In this document: in pieces, positions 17,355 to 25,094 of the stretch
How the letters are laid out: each line of letters starts with the position of its first letter
Position numbering within the stretch: the stretch's first letter is position 1
NCBI RefSeq assembly: GCF_928381405.1
Contig: NZ_CAKMSB010000005.1
Coordinates: forward strand, 62,001-126,000
Direction of reading: 5' to 3'
Length of the DNA: 64,000 nucleotides
Source of the DNA: Rothia nasisuis
GTDB lineage: Bacteria > Actinomycetota > Actinomycetes > Actinomycetales > Micrococcaceae
The notes under the pieces: generated by a model
Databases searched by the model: none
What the model was told of the DNA's origin: nothing
The model's input: only the letters and a program-made list of their open reading frames with translations
Program-made: the position numbers and the translations under genes

Positions 17355-19472
17355 ATGACTGCACAGGTTGAAGCCCCCGCACCGGGAGTCTTTGTCAACG
17401 AACAATCCACCATCGCCTGGGAAGGCTTCGCCCCCGGCCCCTGGCAAGACAGCATCGACGTGCGCGGCTTCGTCCTCGCTAACTACACCCCCTACGAAGG
17501 CGATGCGGCCTTCCTCGCCGGGCCCACCGACAAGACCCTGCGCGTCTGGGACACCCTCGAAAAGAACTACCTCTCCGTCGAACGTAAAAACCGCGTCTAT
17601 GACGTAGACACCCACACCCCAGCAGAAATCGACGCCTTCCCCGCAGGCTACATCTCAGAGGACGACAACGTCATCGTCGGCCTGCAAACCGACGTTCCCC
17701 TCAAACGCGCCATGATGCCCAACGGCGGCTGGCGCATGGTTGAAACCGCTATTCGCGAAGCCGGTAAAGAACCCGATGAGAACATCAAGAAAATCTTCAC
17801 CGAATACCGCAAGACCCACAACGACGCCGTCTTCGATATCTACACCCCGCGTATTCGCGCAGCCCGTTCCTCCCACATCATCACCGGCCTGCCCGATGCC
17901 TACGGCCGTGGCCGCATCATCGGTGACTACCGCCGCGTGGCCCTCTACGGCGTTGACAACCTCATCGCCGATAAGGAACGCGCCAAGCACGCCGTAGGCG
18001 ACCAGGGCTTCTCAGAACACTGGGCCCGCTTCCGCGAAGAGCACTCAGAACAGATTAAGGCCCTCAAGCGCCTCAAGAAGATGGCAGCCCTCTACGGCTT
18101 CGATATTTCCGGCCCCGCCCGCACCGCCGCCGAAGCAGTCCAGTGGACCTATTTCGCCTACCTGGCCTCCGTCAAGTCCCAGGACGGCGCCGCCATGTCC
18201 ATCGGCCGCCTCTCCGGCTTCCTGGACGTCTACTTCGAACGTGACCTGGCCGCCGGCCTCATCACCGAAACCGACGCCCAGGAAATGATTGACGCCCTGG
18301 TCATCAAACTCCGCATCGTCCGTTTCCTGCGCACCATCGACTACGACCAGATCTTCTCCGGCGACCCCTACTGGGCCACCTGGTCAGACGGCGGCTTCGC
18401 CGATGACGGCCGCACCCTGGTCACCAAAACCTCCTTCCGCCTGCTGCAAACCCTGCGTAACCTAGGCCCCGCCCCCGAACCCAACATCACCATCTTCTGG
18501 GACGAAAACCTCCCCACCGGTTACAAGGAATTCTGCTCCGCCATCTCCATCGAAACCTCCTCCATCCAGTACGAATCCGACCCCCAGATTCGTGAACAGT
18601 GGGGCGACGACGTCGCCATCGCCTGCTGCGTCTCCCCCATGAAAATCGGCAAGCAGATGCAGTTCTTCGGCGCCCGCGTCAATGCCGCCAAAGCCCTGCT
18701 CTACGCCCTCAACGGCGGACGCGACGAAATGACCGGCAAACTCATCGTAGAAGGCTACGAACCCATCAAGGGCGACGGCCCCCTCGACTTCGACGAAGTC
18801 TGGCTCAAGTACGAAGAAATGCTCGACTGGGTCATCGCTACCTACGTCGAAGCCCTCAACATCATCCACTACAGCCACGACAAGTACGCCTACGAGTCCA
18901 TCGAAATGGCCCTGCATGACTCAGACATCATCCGAGCCATGGGTTGCGGCATCGCCGGCCTCTCCATCGTTGCTGATTCACTTTCAGCCATCAAGTACGC
19001 CACCGTCACCCCCGTGCGCGACGATACCGGCCTCATCGTCGACTACATCACCGAAGGCGACTTCCCCGCCTACGGCAACGACGACGACCGGGCCGACGAC
19101 ATCGCCGCCACCATCGTCCACACCGTCATGGAAAAGATTAAGGCAATCCCCCTCTACCGCGACGCCATCCCCACCCAGTCCGTCCTGACCATCACCTCCA
19201 ACGTGGTCTATGGCAAGGCAACCGGCAACTTCCCCTCCGGCCACCGCGCAGGCACCCCCTTCTCCCCTGGCGCCAACCCCGAAAACGGCATGGACACCCA
19301 CGGCATGGTCGCCTCCATGCTCTCCGTTGGCAAGCTGGACTACGAAGACGCCCTCGACGGCATCTCCCTGACCAACACCATCACCCCCACCGCCCTCGGC
19401 CGCACCAAGGAAGAACAGGTCACCAACCTGGTCGGAATCTTGGACGCAGGATTTATTCCTGAAGAGGACTAA
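17355..19472 (+). CDS. pflB: Pyruvate formate-lyase lacking the glycyl-radical domain
   Basis: Cleaves pyruvate with CoA to acetyl-CoA and formate in anaerobic metabolism. 705 residues from the ATG at 17355 (GAGGAG eight bases upstream; the frame opens 19 codons earlier). The catalytic Cys pair is present in IACCVSPMKIGKQMQFFGAR (about residues 423-424), and the N-terminus resembles E. coli PflB (WQDSIDVRGFVLANYTPYEG). It stops after ALGRTKEEQVTNLVGILDAG plus a few residues. E. coli PflB (760 residues) continues there for about 50 more residues carrying the radical Gly in RVSGYAV; here that segment is absent and is encoded by the next gene. Codon use is extremely C-ending, suggesting high expression. 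Confidence 0.97.
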   Translation: MTAQVEAPAPGVFVNEQSTIAWEGFAPGPWQDSIDVRGFVLANYTPYEGDAAFLAGPTDKTLRVWDTLEKNYLSVERKNRVYDVDTHTPAEIDAFPAGYISEDDNVIVGLQTDVPLKRAMMPNGGWRMVETAIREAGKEPDENIKKIFTEYRKTHNDAVFDIYTPRIRAARSSHIITGLPDAYGRGRIIGDYRRVALYGVDNLIADKERAKHAVGDQGFSEHWARFREEHSEQIKALKRLKKMAALYGFDISGPARTAAEAVQWTYFAYLASVKSQDGAAMSIGRLSGFLDVYFERDLAAGLITETDAQEMIDALVIKLRIVRFLRTIDYDQIFSGDPYWATWSDGGFADDGRTLVTKTSFRLLQTLRNLGPAPEPNITIFWDENLPTGYKEFCSAISIETSSIQYESDPQIREQWGDDVAIACCVSPMKIGKQMQFFGARVNAAKALLYALNGGRDEMTGKLIVEGYEPIKGDGPLDFDEVWLKYEEMLDWVIATYVEALNIIHYSHDKYAYESIEMALHDSDIIRAMGCGIAGLSIVADSLSAIKYATVTPVRDDTGLIVDYITEGDFPAYGNDDDRADDIAATIVHTVMEKIKAIPLYRDAIPTQSVLTITSNVVYGKATGNFPSGHRAGTPFSPGANPENGMDTHGMVASMLSVGKLDYEDALDGISLTNTITPTALGRTKEEQVTNLVGILDAGFIPEED

Positions 19473-19493
19473 AACTCAATAGATTCAGCAACA

Positions 19494-19563
19494 CCGGTAG
19501 AGGGGTGCCCACCAGCACCCTTAACGCCAGCCCCGAGCCAGCTGGCTGGCACCCCTCTACCGG
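19494..19563 (+). repeat. Hairpin between pflB and grcA
   Basis: Perfect 16-bp arms CCGGTAGAGGGGTGCC (19494-19509) and complement (19548-19563). The 38-base loop contains a further 12-bp palindrome AGCCAGCTGGCT (19536-19547). No T-run follows, so it is not an obvious terminator. It ends 38 bases before grcA and could protect either RNA from nucleases, letting the two PFL pieces be made in different amounts. Confidence 0.75.
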
Positions 19564-19601
19564 GATCGCAACCTCATTAACTCACCACTAAGGAGAACAT
19601 C

Positions 19602-19853
19602 ATGGCCGTCAAGACCTACGAAGAGCGCCTCGCATCCATGAAGGCAAACCGCGCCAACAAGACCGCCCCCAAGGGCCTCTACCACGCCAACATCAACGTC
19701 CTCAACCGCGAAACCCTTGAGGACGCCATGGAGAACCCCGACAAGTACCCCAACCTGACCGTCCGCGTCTCAGGCTACGCCGTCAACTTCGTGCGCCTGA
19801 CCCGCGAACAGCAGCTGGACGTACTCTCCCGCACCTTCCACCACGGAGCCTAG
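19602..19853 (+). CDS. grcA: Stand-alone glycyl-radical domain (GrcA-like)
   Basis: 83 residues equivalent to the missing C-terminus of Pfl[21 protein letters not shown] then [20 protein letters not shown] and DVLSRTFHH. Gly58 in RVSGYAV is the predicted radical site. In E. coli the 127-residue YfiD/GrcA carries a similar domain and rescues oxygen-broken PflB; here PflB has no such domain of its own, so this subunit should be needed for any activity. Residues 1-27 are a basic helical extension ([18 protein letters not shown]). It has its own AAGGAG ribosome site and lies between pflB and pflA, 9 bases before the latter. Confidence 0.95.
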   Translation: MAVKTYEERLASMKANRANKTAPKGLYHANINVLNRETLEDAMENPDKYPNLTVRVSGYAVNFVRLTREQQLDVLSRTFHHGA

Positions 19854-19862
19854 TGATTCTTC

Positions 19863-20744
19863 ATGTCACTTGATATCTCTCACGAGATAACCGATACCGC
19901 CGGCGAGCTAGCATTTGCTCCGCCGGCGGACCGGCATTCCGGGGCCGGCACCTGGGGCCTGGGTGAGCTGACCGAACTAGAACGCTCCGCCCAGCTCAAG
20001 CTCATGCGCGAAGGCCAACTAGGGTCTGTGCACTCCTGGGAGCTGGTGACTGCCGTTGATGGGCCCGGCACCCGCATGACCATCTTCATGAACGGCTGCC
20101 CCCTGCGCTGCCTCTACTGCCACAACCCCGACACCTTCAACATGAAGGACGGCAAACCCGTCATGGCCGCCGACCTCATCAAAAAAATCAAGCGCATGCG
20201 CAAGGTCTTCAAAGCCACCGGCGGCGGCATCACCATCTCAGGCGGAGAAGTGCTCATGCAACGCCCCTTCGCCGAGAACATCCTCATGAGCGCCAAATCC
20301 CTGGGCATTCACACCTGCATCGACACCTCAGGGTTTCTCGGGGCCCAGGCTTCAGACGAATTCCTCGACAACGTTGATTTGGTGCTGCTCGATGTTAAAT
20401 CGGGTTCTGAGGAGGTCTACCGGCAGCTCACCGGCCGCGCCCTACAACCCACCATCGACTTCGGCGACAGGCTCTCAGCCCTGGGCAAGAAAATCTGGAT
20501 CCGCTTTGTGCTGGTACCCGGCTACACCGACGATCCCGACAATATCGAAAAGGTAGCCGATATCGTCTGCCGCTGGCGCAACGTCGTTGAACGGGTTGAG
20601 GTATTGCCCTTCCACCAGATGGGTACCGACAAGTGGGAGTCCCTGGGCTACGACTACAAGCTCAAGGGCGTGCACCCGCCCAGCCGTGAGGCCACCGAAG
20701 ATGCCCGCGACATCTTCCGCGCACGAGGCCTCACCGTCTTCTAG
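19863..20744 (+). CDS. pflA: Pyruvate formate-lyase activating enzyme (radical SAM)
   Basis: Installs the glycyl radical on PFL using S-adenosylmethionine and a 4Fe-4S cluster. The cluster motif CxxxCxxC is in FMNGCPLRCLYCHNPDTFNM, followed by the glycine-rich GGGITISGGEVLMQ segment and the C-terminal VLVPGYTDDPDNIEKVADI and LPFHQMGTDKWESLGY blocks. 293 residues, some 45 longer at the N-terminus than E. coli PflA (246); an internal ATG before REGQLGSVHSWEL would give the standard length. Its substrate here should be the small GrcA-like protein, not PflB. Ends the operon before a large hairpin. Confidence 0.96.
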   Translation: MSLDISHEITDTAGELAFAPPADRHSGAGTWGLGELTELERSAQLKLMREGQLGSVHSWELVTAVDGPGTRMTIFMNGCPLRCLYCHNPDTFNMKDGKPVMAADLIKKIKRMRKVFKATGGGITISGGEVLMQRPFAENILMSAKSLGIHTCIDTSGFLGAQASDEFLDNVDLVLLDVKSGSEEVYRQLTGRALQPTIDFGDRLSALGKKIWIRFVLVPGYTDDPDNIEKVADIVCRWRNVVERVEVLPFHQMGTDKWESLGYDYKLKGVHPPSREATEDARDIFRARGLTVF

Positions 20745-20760
20745 ACTCCATACATCAAAC

Positions 20761-20830
20761 GATGACCCCCTTGTTTCTCTCTTCACCCCATGGATTATCT
20801 CGGGGTGAAGAGAGAAACGAGGGGGTCATC
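20761..20830. terminator. 29-bp stem bidirectional hairpin
   Basis: GATGACCCCCTTGTTTCTC... (20761-20789) pairs with 20802-20830 with a single T-G wobble and an 11-base loop. It lies between the convergent ends of pflA and the GlxA-type regulator, 8 bases from the latter's stop, and likely ends both transcripts. Confidence 0.8.
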
Positions 20831-20838
20831 TGTTTCTT

Positions 20839-21783
20839 CTACCGGGTAAAGCGCTGTCGGTACGACAAGGGACTAGTGGCAAATGCTTTCACAAAGGCCT
20901 GCCTAAAGGTAGTTGTACTGTGAAACCCCGTTTGTTCAGATACCTGAGCAATACTCAGCTGAGTACTCTCAAGAAGCCGCCTGGCCGCGTCCAGCCTCCG
21001 TTGCTTCACCCACACAGCAGGCGTCACCCCGGTCACCTGCACAAAACGTCGCGTCAAATGCCGGCCACTCATAGCAACCCTCCTAGCCAAAGCATCCACA
21101 CTCAAGTCATGCTCTAGGTGGGTATCAATAAACTCCAGCAACTCAGAAATACGGTCGGGACTATCTGACTGAGGTAGCTGACGCACCACATGCTGGGTCT
21201 GATTTCCCTCCCGATGGGGCGCAATCACCAACTGTGCGGCTACCTGAGCCGCAATATCAGCCCCCAGCTCCCTCCGGACCAAATGCAAACAGGCATCAAG
21301 TGCAGCTGCCGTCCCGGCAGAGGTCATAACGTCCCCGTGGTCGATATACAGCGCTTCAGCCTTCACATCCACTGTGGGGAAGCGGCTTTGCAGTTCAGCC
21401 CCGCATGCCCAGTGGGTCGTCGCCGCCCGTCCGTCCAGTACCCCGGCCTTACACAGCACAAAAGCACCAAGGCACAGCCCCATCAGCATTGCACCGTCTG
21501 CCCACCGCTCCCGTAGAAAACGGGTGAGCTCCGCAGGTACTGGCGGAAGATCGTTACCCCAGGCAGGCACCATGTAGCAGTCAGCATCCAGCACATCTGC
21601 TAGCCGCCCCTGCACAGATACCCTGACCCCCTCGTCGGTGACGATATCTTCACCGGTTAAAGAACAGATAGTGGTAGCCCAGCCCCGCCCCGACCTTCGG
21701 ACCGCTACCTCACCCGCCACCAAAAGCGGGGTTGAGAGATGAAAGAGGGTCATTCCGTCAAAAGCAAGTACAGCAATCTTCAC
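20839..21783 (-). CDS. GlxA-type AraC family transcription regulator
   Basis: 314 residues. Residues 1-180 form a DJ-1/PfpI-like domain (MKIAVLAFDGMTLFHLSTPL; GAMLMGLCLGAFVLCKAGVL, with Cys at the nucleophile elbow), which in this family senses a small ligand rather than acting as an amidotransferase. The C-terminal 100 residues are a double AraC helix-turn-helix (VDALARRVAMSGRHLTRRFV and LSIAQVSEQTGFHSTTTFRQ). It is divergent from the isochorismatase-like hydrolase gene, 105 bases apart, and probably controls it. No link to pfl is implied; the two are separated by a terminator-like hairpin. Confidence 0.9.
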   Translation of the reverse strand: MKIAVLAFDGMTLFHLSTPLLVAGEVAVRRSGRGWATTICSLTGEDIVTDEGVRVSVQGRLADVLDADCYMVPAWGNDLPPVPAELTRFLRERWADGAMLMGLCLGAFVLCKAGVLDGRAATTHWACGAELQSRFPTVDVKAEALYIDHGDVMTSAGTAAALDACLHLVRRELGADIAAQVAAQLVIAPHREGNQTQHVVRQLPQSDSPDRISELLEFIDTHLEHDLSVDALARRVAMSGRHLTRRFVQVTGVTPAVWVKQRRLDAARRLLESTQLSIAQVSEQTGFHSTTTFRQAFVKAFATSPLSYRQRFTR

Positions 21784-21888
21784 ATTGTCCCTTTTTCATC
21801 GATAGTGGTCATATCTGACACTCACACTCCCCTCTTCCCCGGCTCTAGGCTGGTAGCACCATAGTAACCAAACATCGGAAGGACAACC

Positions 21889-22524
21889 ATGTCACCTACT
21901 CGCGCTCTTCTCATCATCGATGTTCAGGAAGAATACTTTAAGGGCCCTCTGGCCATCCAATACCCGGCCCGTGATACCTCAGAAGCCCAGATCAACCGCA
22001 GCATCGCGGCAGCCCAGCAGGCAGGACTTCCCCTTGCCCTAATCCAGCACGAGCTACCTGAAGGCGCCCCGGTCTTTGCCCGAGGCTCCGAGAGCCAGAA
22101 AAACCGCCCTAGCATTTCTGAGGCCCAGGACGACAGCTGGCTGGTATCTACCAAGGCCTTCTCCTCAGCGCTGGCCGATGACGCCCTGGTTCAGGGACTC
22201 AAAGATCGCGGAGTCGATACCCTGACCTTGGTGGGTTATATGACCAATAACTGTGTGCTGGCTACCGCAGCCCACGCTGAAACCCTGGGCTTTAAAGTTG
22301 AGGTTCTCTCTGACGCCACTGGAGCAATCCACATGAAGAACTCGGCTGGTGAAGCCTCAGCCCGGCAGGTTCATGAGACTCTGATGGTTCTTCTGAACTC
22401 TAACTGGGCAGCCGTTGCCTCGACGGCCGAGTGGCTTGAAGCCCTCGCCGCGGGCCAGGCTCTACAGGCAAGTGACCTGGGCTCCACCGCTGTTGCCGGT
22501 AGCCAGGTGTTCTCGGCTCAGTAG
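21889..22524 (+). CDS. Isochorismatase-like cysteine hydrolase
   Basis: 211 residues of the isochorismatase/nicotinamidase fold. Catalytic triad residues are recognisable: Asp in LLIIDVQEEYF, Lys in LVSTKAFSSAL, and Cys in GYMTNNCVLATAAHAETLGF, with the cis-peptide-type turn before it. Family members hydrolyse amides or vinyl ethers (nicotinamide, ureidoacrylate, isochorismate); the sequence does not reveal which. Divergently paired with the GlxA-type regulator, a common arrangement. Ribosome site GGAAGGA seven bases before ATG. Confidence 0.88.
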   Translation: MSPTRALLIIDVQEEYFKGPLAIQYPARDTSEAQINRSIAAAQQAGLPLALIQHELPEGAPVFARGSESQKNRPSISEAQDDSWLVSTKAFSSALADDALVQGLKDRGVDTLTLVGYMTNNCVLATAAHAETLGFKVEVLSDATGAIHMKNSAGEASARQVHETLMVLLNSNWAAVASTAEWLEALAAGQALQASDLGSTAVAGSQVFSAQ

Positions 22525-22552
22525 GCAGGCAAGCAAACCCTAGGTAAGAGAT

Positions 22553-22612
22553 TAAGGACGCCCCCTCCCACTTTCCTGCCTCAGGGCAGGGAGCCGGGGC
22601 GGGGCGTCCTTA
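22553..22612. terminator. Hairpin with paired AAGGACGC octamers
   Basis: TAAGGACGCCCC (22553-22564) pairs perfectly with GGGGCGTCCTTA (22601-22612); an inner CCTGCC-TCA-GGGCAGG hairpin sits in the loop. Lies between the convergent ends of the isochorismatase-like gene and dxr, so probably a bidirectional terminator. Confidence 0.75.
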
Positions 22613-22641
22613 TGCTCTATCGAAGCTAGGAGGCGAGCTAT

Positions 22642-23946
22642 CTAGGCCTGCCCCAGAATCTGGTTAGCGCGGGTGCGGGCCCAGCGCTCGGCCTCCAGCA
22701 CCGCCTCCAGGGTCAGGGAGCCAGACTCGGCCAGGGCTGAAGAACTAGCGTGCTCATCAAGCACCCGACCGGTTGCCTCAATCATGTCGGTAAAACGAAT
22801 GGCCCCGGCGTGGAAGGCCGCCACCGCCTCCTCGTTCGCCGCGTTGAAGACGGCCGGGAAGGTGCCACCCCGCTGGCCAGCCGCCTTAATCATCTCCACT
22901 GCCGGGAAGGCTTTATCATCCAGGGGTTCGAAGGTCCACTCGGTAGCCTGTGACCAGTCACAGGGCTGAGCGATACCCGGAATCCGGTGGGGCCAGGTTA
23001 GCCCTAAGGCAATGGGCAGCAGCATGGTGGGCGGGGAGGCCTGGGCCAGGGTGGAACCGTCCACAAACTGCACCATAGAATGAACCACCGACTGGCGGTG
23101 GACGGTGACGTCAATACGGTCCAAACCAATGCCGAAGAGGTGATGGGCCTCCAGCACCTCCAGAGCCTTATTAACCATAGAAGCCGAGTTAGTGGTCACC
23201 ACCAGGCCCATATCCCAGGTGGGGTGGGCCAGGGCCTGGGCCGGGGTGACCTCCCGCAACTGCTCATAGGTCATGCCCCTAAAGGGACCGCCCGAGGCAG
23301 TGAGCACCAGCCGGTCAATCTCTCGGTCGGTGCCCGAGGCCAGGGCCTGGGCCAGGGCCGAGTGCTCAGAATCCACCGGGATCATGGGCTGCTCCAGGGG
23401 CGAAGCGTCCACGGCAGCCTTGACCAGCTCACCGCCGGCAATCAGGGATTCCTTGTTCGCCAGAGCCACCTGGGAACCGGCCTGTAGAGCAGCCAGGGTG
23501 GGTTCCAGTCCGATAGAGCCGGTGATGCCGTTGAGGACGACGTCCGCTCCGGCCCGGGCAGCTGCGGTCGCGGCGTCCGCCCCCCACTCAATCTGGGGGC
23601 TGTAGCCCGGTGCCAGCTCAGCTAGCAGGGAGCGCAGGGTGGCCGCGTCCGCCTCGGTGCCACTGGTGGCGACCAGCTGCGGACGCAGGCGGGCAGCCTG
23701 CTCTGCCAGCAGGGGCAGGGAGCGGGCCCCGGCTGAGAGGGCAAGAAGGCGCACGGGAGCGTCCTTGCTTGCGGTTTCAGCCCCGGCCAGGGAGTTGAGG
23801 TGGTCAATGACCTGCACCCCCTGGGTGCCAATGGAGCCGGTAGAGCCGAGCAGGGTGACCGTCCGCCCATCTTTCAGGAAGTCTGCTAGCTGGTCGGTGA
23901 GAGTATCGCGGGAGATGCCAAAGCGCTGTGTTGAGCCAAATCGCAT
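22642..23946 (-). CDS. dxr: 1-deoxy-D-xylulose 5-phosphate reductoisomerase
   Basis: Second step of the MEP pathway: converts DXP to methylerythritol 4-phosphate using NADPH. 434 residues: nucleotide motif VTLLGSTGSIGTQGVQVID (about 30-48), the LANKESLIAGGELVK segment, the metal/substrate region PVDSEHSALAQAL, the flexible loop GGPFRGMTYEQL, and DVTVHRQSVVHSMVQFVDGS. It feeds the same pathway as ispG in this window. In mycobacteria dxr sits just before rip1-ispG; here other genes intervene, but strand and order (dxr, rip1, ispG) are kept. Confidence 0.96.
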   Translation of the reverse strand: MRFGSTQRFGISRDTLTDQLADFLKDGRTVTLLGSTGSIGTQGVQVIDHLNSLAGAETASKDAPVRLLALSAGARSLPLLAEQAARLRPQLVATSGTEADAATLRSLLAELAPGYSPQIEWGADAATAAARAGADVVLNGITGSIGLEPTLAALQAGSQVALANKESLIAGGELVKAAVDASPLEQPMIPVDSEHSALAQALASGTDREIDRLVLTASGGPFRGMTYEQLREVTPAQALAHPTWDMGLVVTTNSASMVNKALEVLEAHHLFGIGLDRIDVTVHRQSVVHSMVQFVDGSTLAQASPPTMLLPIALGLTWPHRIPGIAQPCDWSQATEWTFEPLDDKAFPAVEMIKAAGQRGGTFPAVFNAANEEAVAAFHAGAIRFTDMIEATGRVLDEHASSSALAESGSLTLEAVLEAERWARTRANQILGQA

Positions 23947-23986
23947 GTACCTATTTTCTCACAGGTCTGCCAACTGGCTTCGCCTC

Positions 23987-25003
23987 TTATTTCTCGAAGA
24001 AGTCCCGCAGGGCTGCGCGCTGGGCGGCTTCGAGTTCGCGGACGACCGGGGCATGGGGCTTCAGCCCCGGAGCATCGTGGTACATGCCCGGCACCTCGTA
24101 GAAGGTCGATTCGACCCCGGCCGCCAGCAGGCGCTGGTGGTAGGAGTGATCCTCGGAGTAGAAGAGGTCAATATCGCCCACCCCGATCCAGGCCGCCGGC
24201 AGGCCCTCCAGGTTCTGGCGGCGGGCAGGGGCGGCGTAGTCGGGCAGGGAAGCTGCGCCCGCACGTCCTCCCAGGTAATATGACCAGGCCAGTTTGTTAT
24301 CGAGGGCCGTCCAGAGCCAGCGGCCCTGGCCTGCCTGGGCGGGGCGGTCAGTGCGGTCATCGAGCATGGGGTAGATCAGCAGCTGGAAGCCCACCGGGTG
24401 GCCGGCATCCAGGGCTTTTTGCACCAGGGAAGCAGCCAGGCCGCCACCGGCGCTGGAGCCAGCTACCGCAATTTTGGCCGGGTTGATCTTGTAGTCCTTG
24501 GCCTGGGTTTGGAGCCAGCGCAGGGCGGCGTAGCAGTCGTCCAGGTCTGCGGGAAAGGGGGCTTCACCGGCATTGCGGTATTCAACGGAGAGAACGGGCA
24601 CGCCCAGGTCAGCGGCCAGCTGCGAGACTTTGGTCTGGTCGGGGCCTGCCGAACCGAGCACATGCCCGCCCCCGTGAATCCAGAGCACAGCCCCGTCGTA
24701 CTGACGTTGCTTGGGCAGGTTGAGGAAGCAGGGCAGGCCCCCGGGCAGGCCGGGCTGGGCAACATTGACCATCTCGACGCGGACGCCGGGGGCAGGGGGC
24801 GCGACCTGCTCAAAGTTGCGACGGGGCTCGCGCGAGTAGCGTCCTTTCAAGGCCATGTAGCCGGGGCGCGGGGCGATAAAGAGGCGCCAGTGGCGAAGTT
24901 CCGGGTGGACGTACTTATGCTGCTGGTAGCCCCAGAAAGCAAGGTGCCCGGCGGTGGCAAGGGCCAGGCCACCGGTCAGGGTTTTCACGGTCGAATTCTT
25001 CAT
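23987..25003 (-). CDS. Alpha/beta hydrolase, HSL (lipase/esterase) type
   Basis: 338 residues. An N-terminal hydrophobic segment (GGLALATAGHLAFWGYQQ) suggests membrane anchoring or export. The hydrolase domain has the HSL oxyanion motif LWIHGGGHVLG, the nucleophile elbow AVAGSSAGGGLAASL (Ser), an Asp in GVGDIDLFYSEDHSYHQRL and a His in VPGMYHDAPG. Members act on short-chain esters; the natural substrate is unknown. It is followed on the same strand by dxr after a 40-base gap. Confidence 0.9.
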   Translation of the reverse strand: MKNSTVKTLTGGLALATAGHLAFWGYQQHKYVHPELRHWRLFIAPRPGYMALKGRYSREPRRNFEQVAPPAPGVRVEMVNVAQPGLPGGLPCFLNLPKQRQYDGAVLWIHGGGHVLGSAGPDQTKVSQLAADLGVPVLSVEYRNAGEAPFPADLDDCYAALRWLQTQAKDYKINPAKIAVAGSSAGGGLAASLVQKALDAGHPVGFQLLIYPMLDDRTDRPAQAGQGRWLWTALDNKLAWSYYLGGRAGAASLPDYAAPARRQNLEGLPAAWIGVGDIDLFYSEDHSYHQRLLAAGVESTFYEVPGMYHDAPGLKPHAPVVRELEAAQRAALRDFFEK

Positions 25004-25023
25004 ACCTACAGTTCTACACCCCG

Positions 25024-25091
25024 GTAGGTACCATCTGAGTGAGAAAAACCCACCTGGTTCGTGGTCATTTCTGACTCAGATGGTACCTACC
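25024..25091. repeat. 61-bp palindromic repeat, copy 2
   Basis: Second copy of the element at 9059-9119, same length, starting and ending GGTACC (25027-25087), with outer pairing extended by three bases each side (GGTA/TACC). Its arms have four mismatches, so the palindrome has partly decayed. It lies between the ABC exporter stop and the hydrolase start, both leftward genes. Confidence 0.85.
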
Positions 25092-25094
25092 CGG

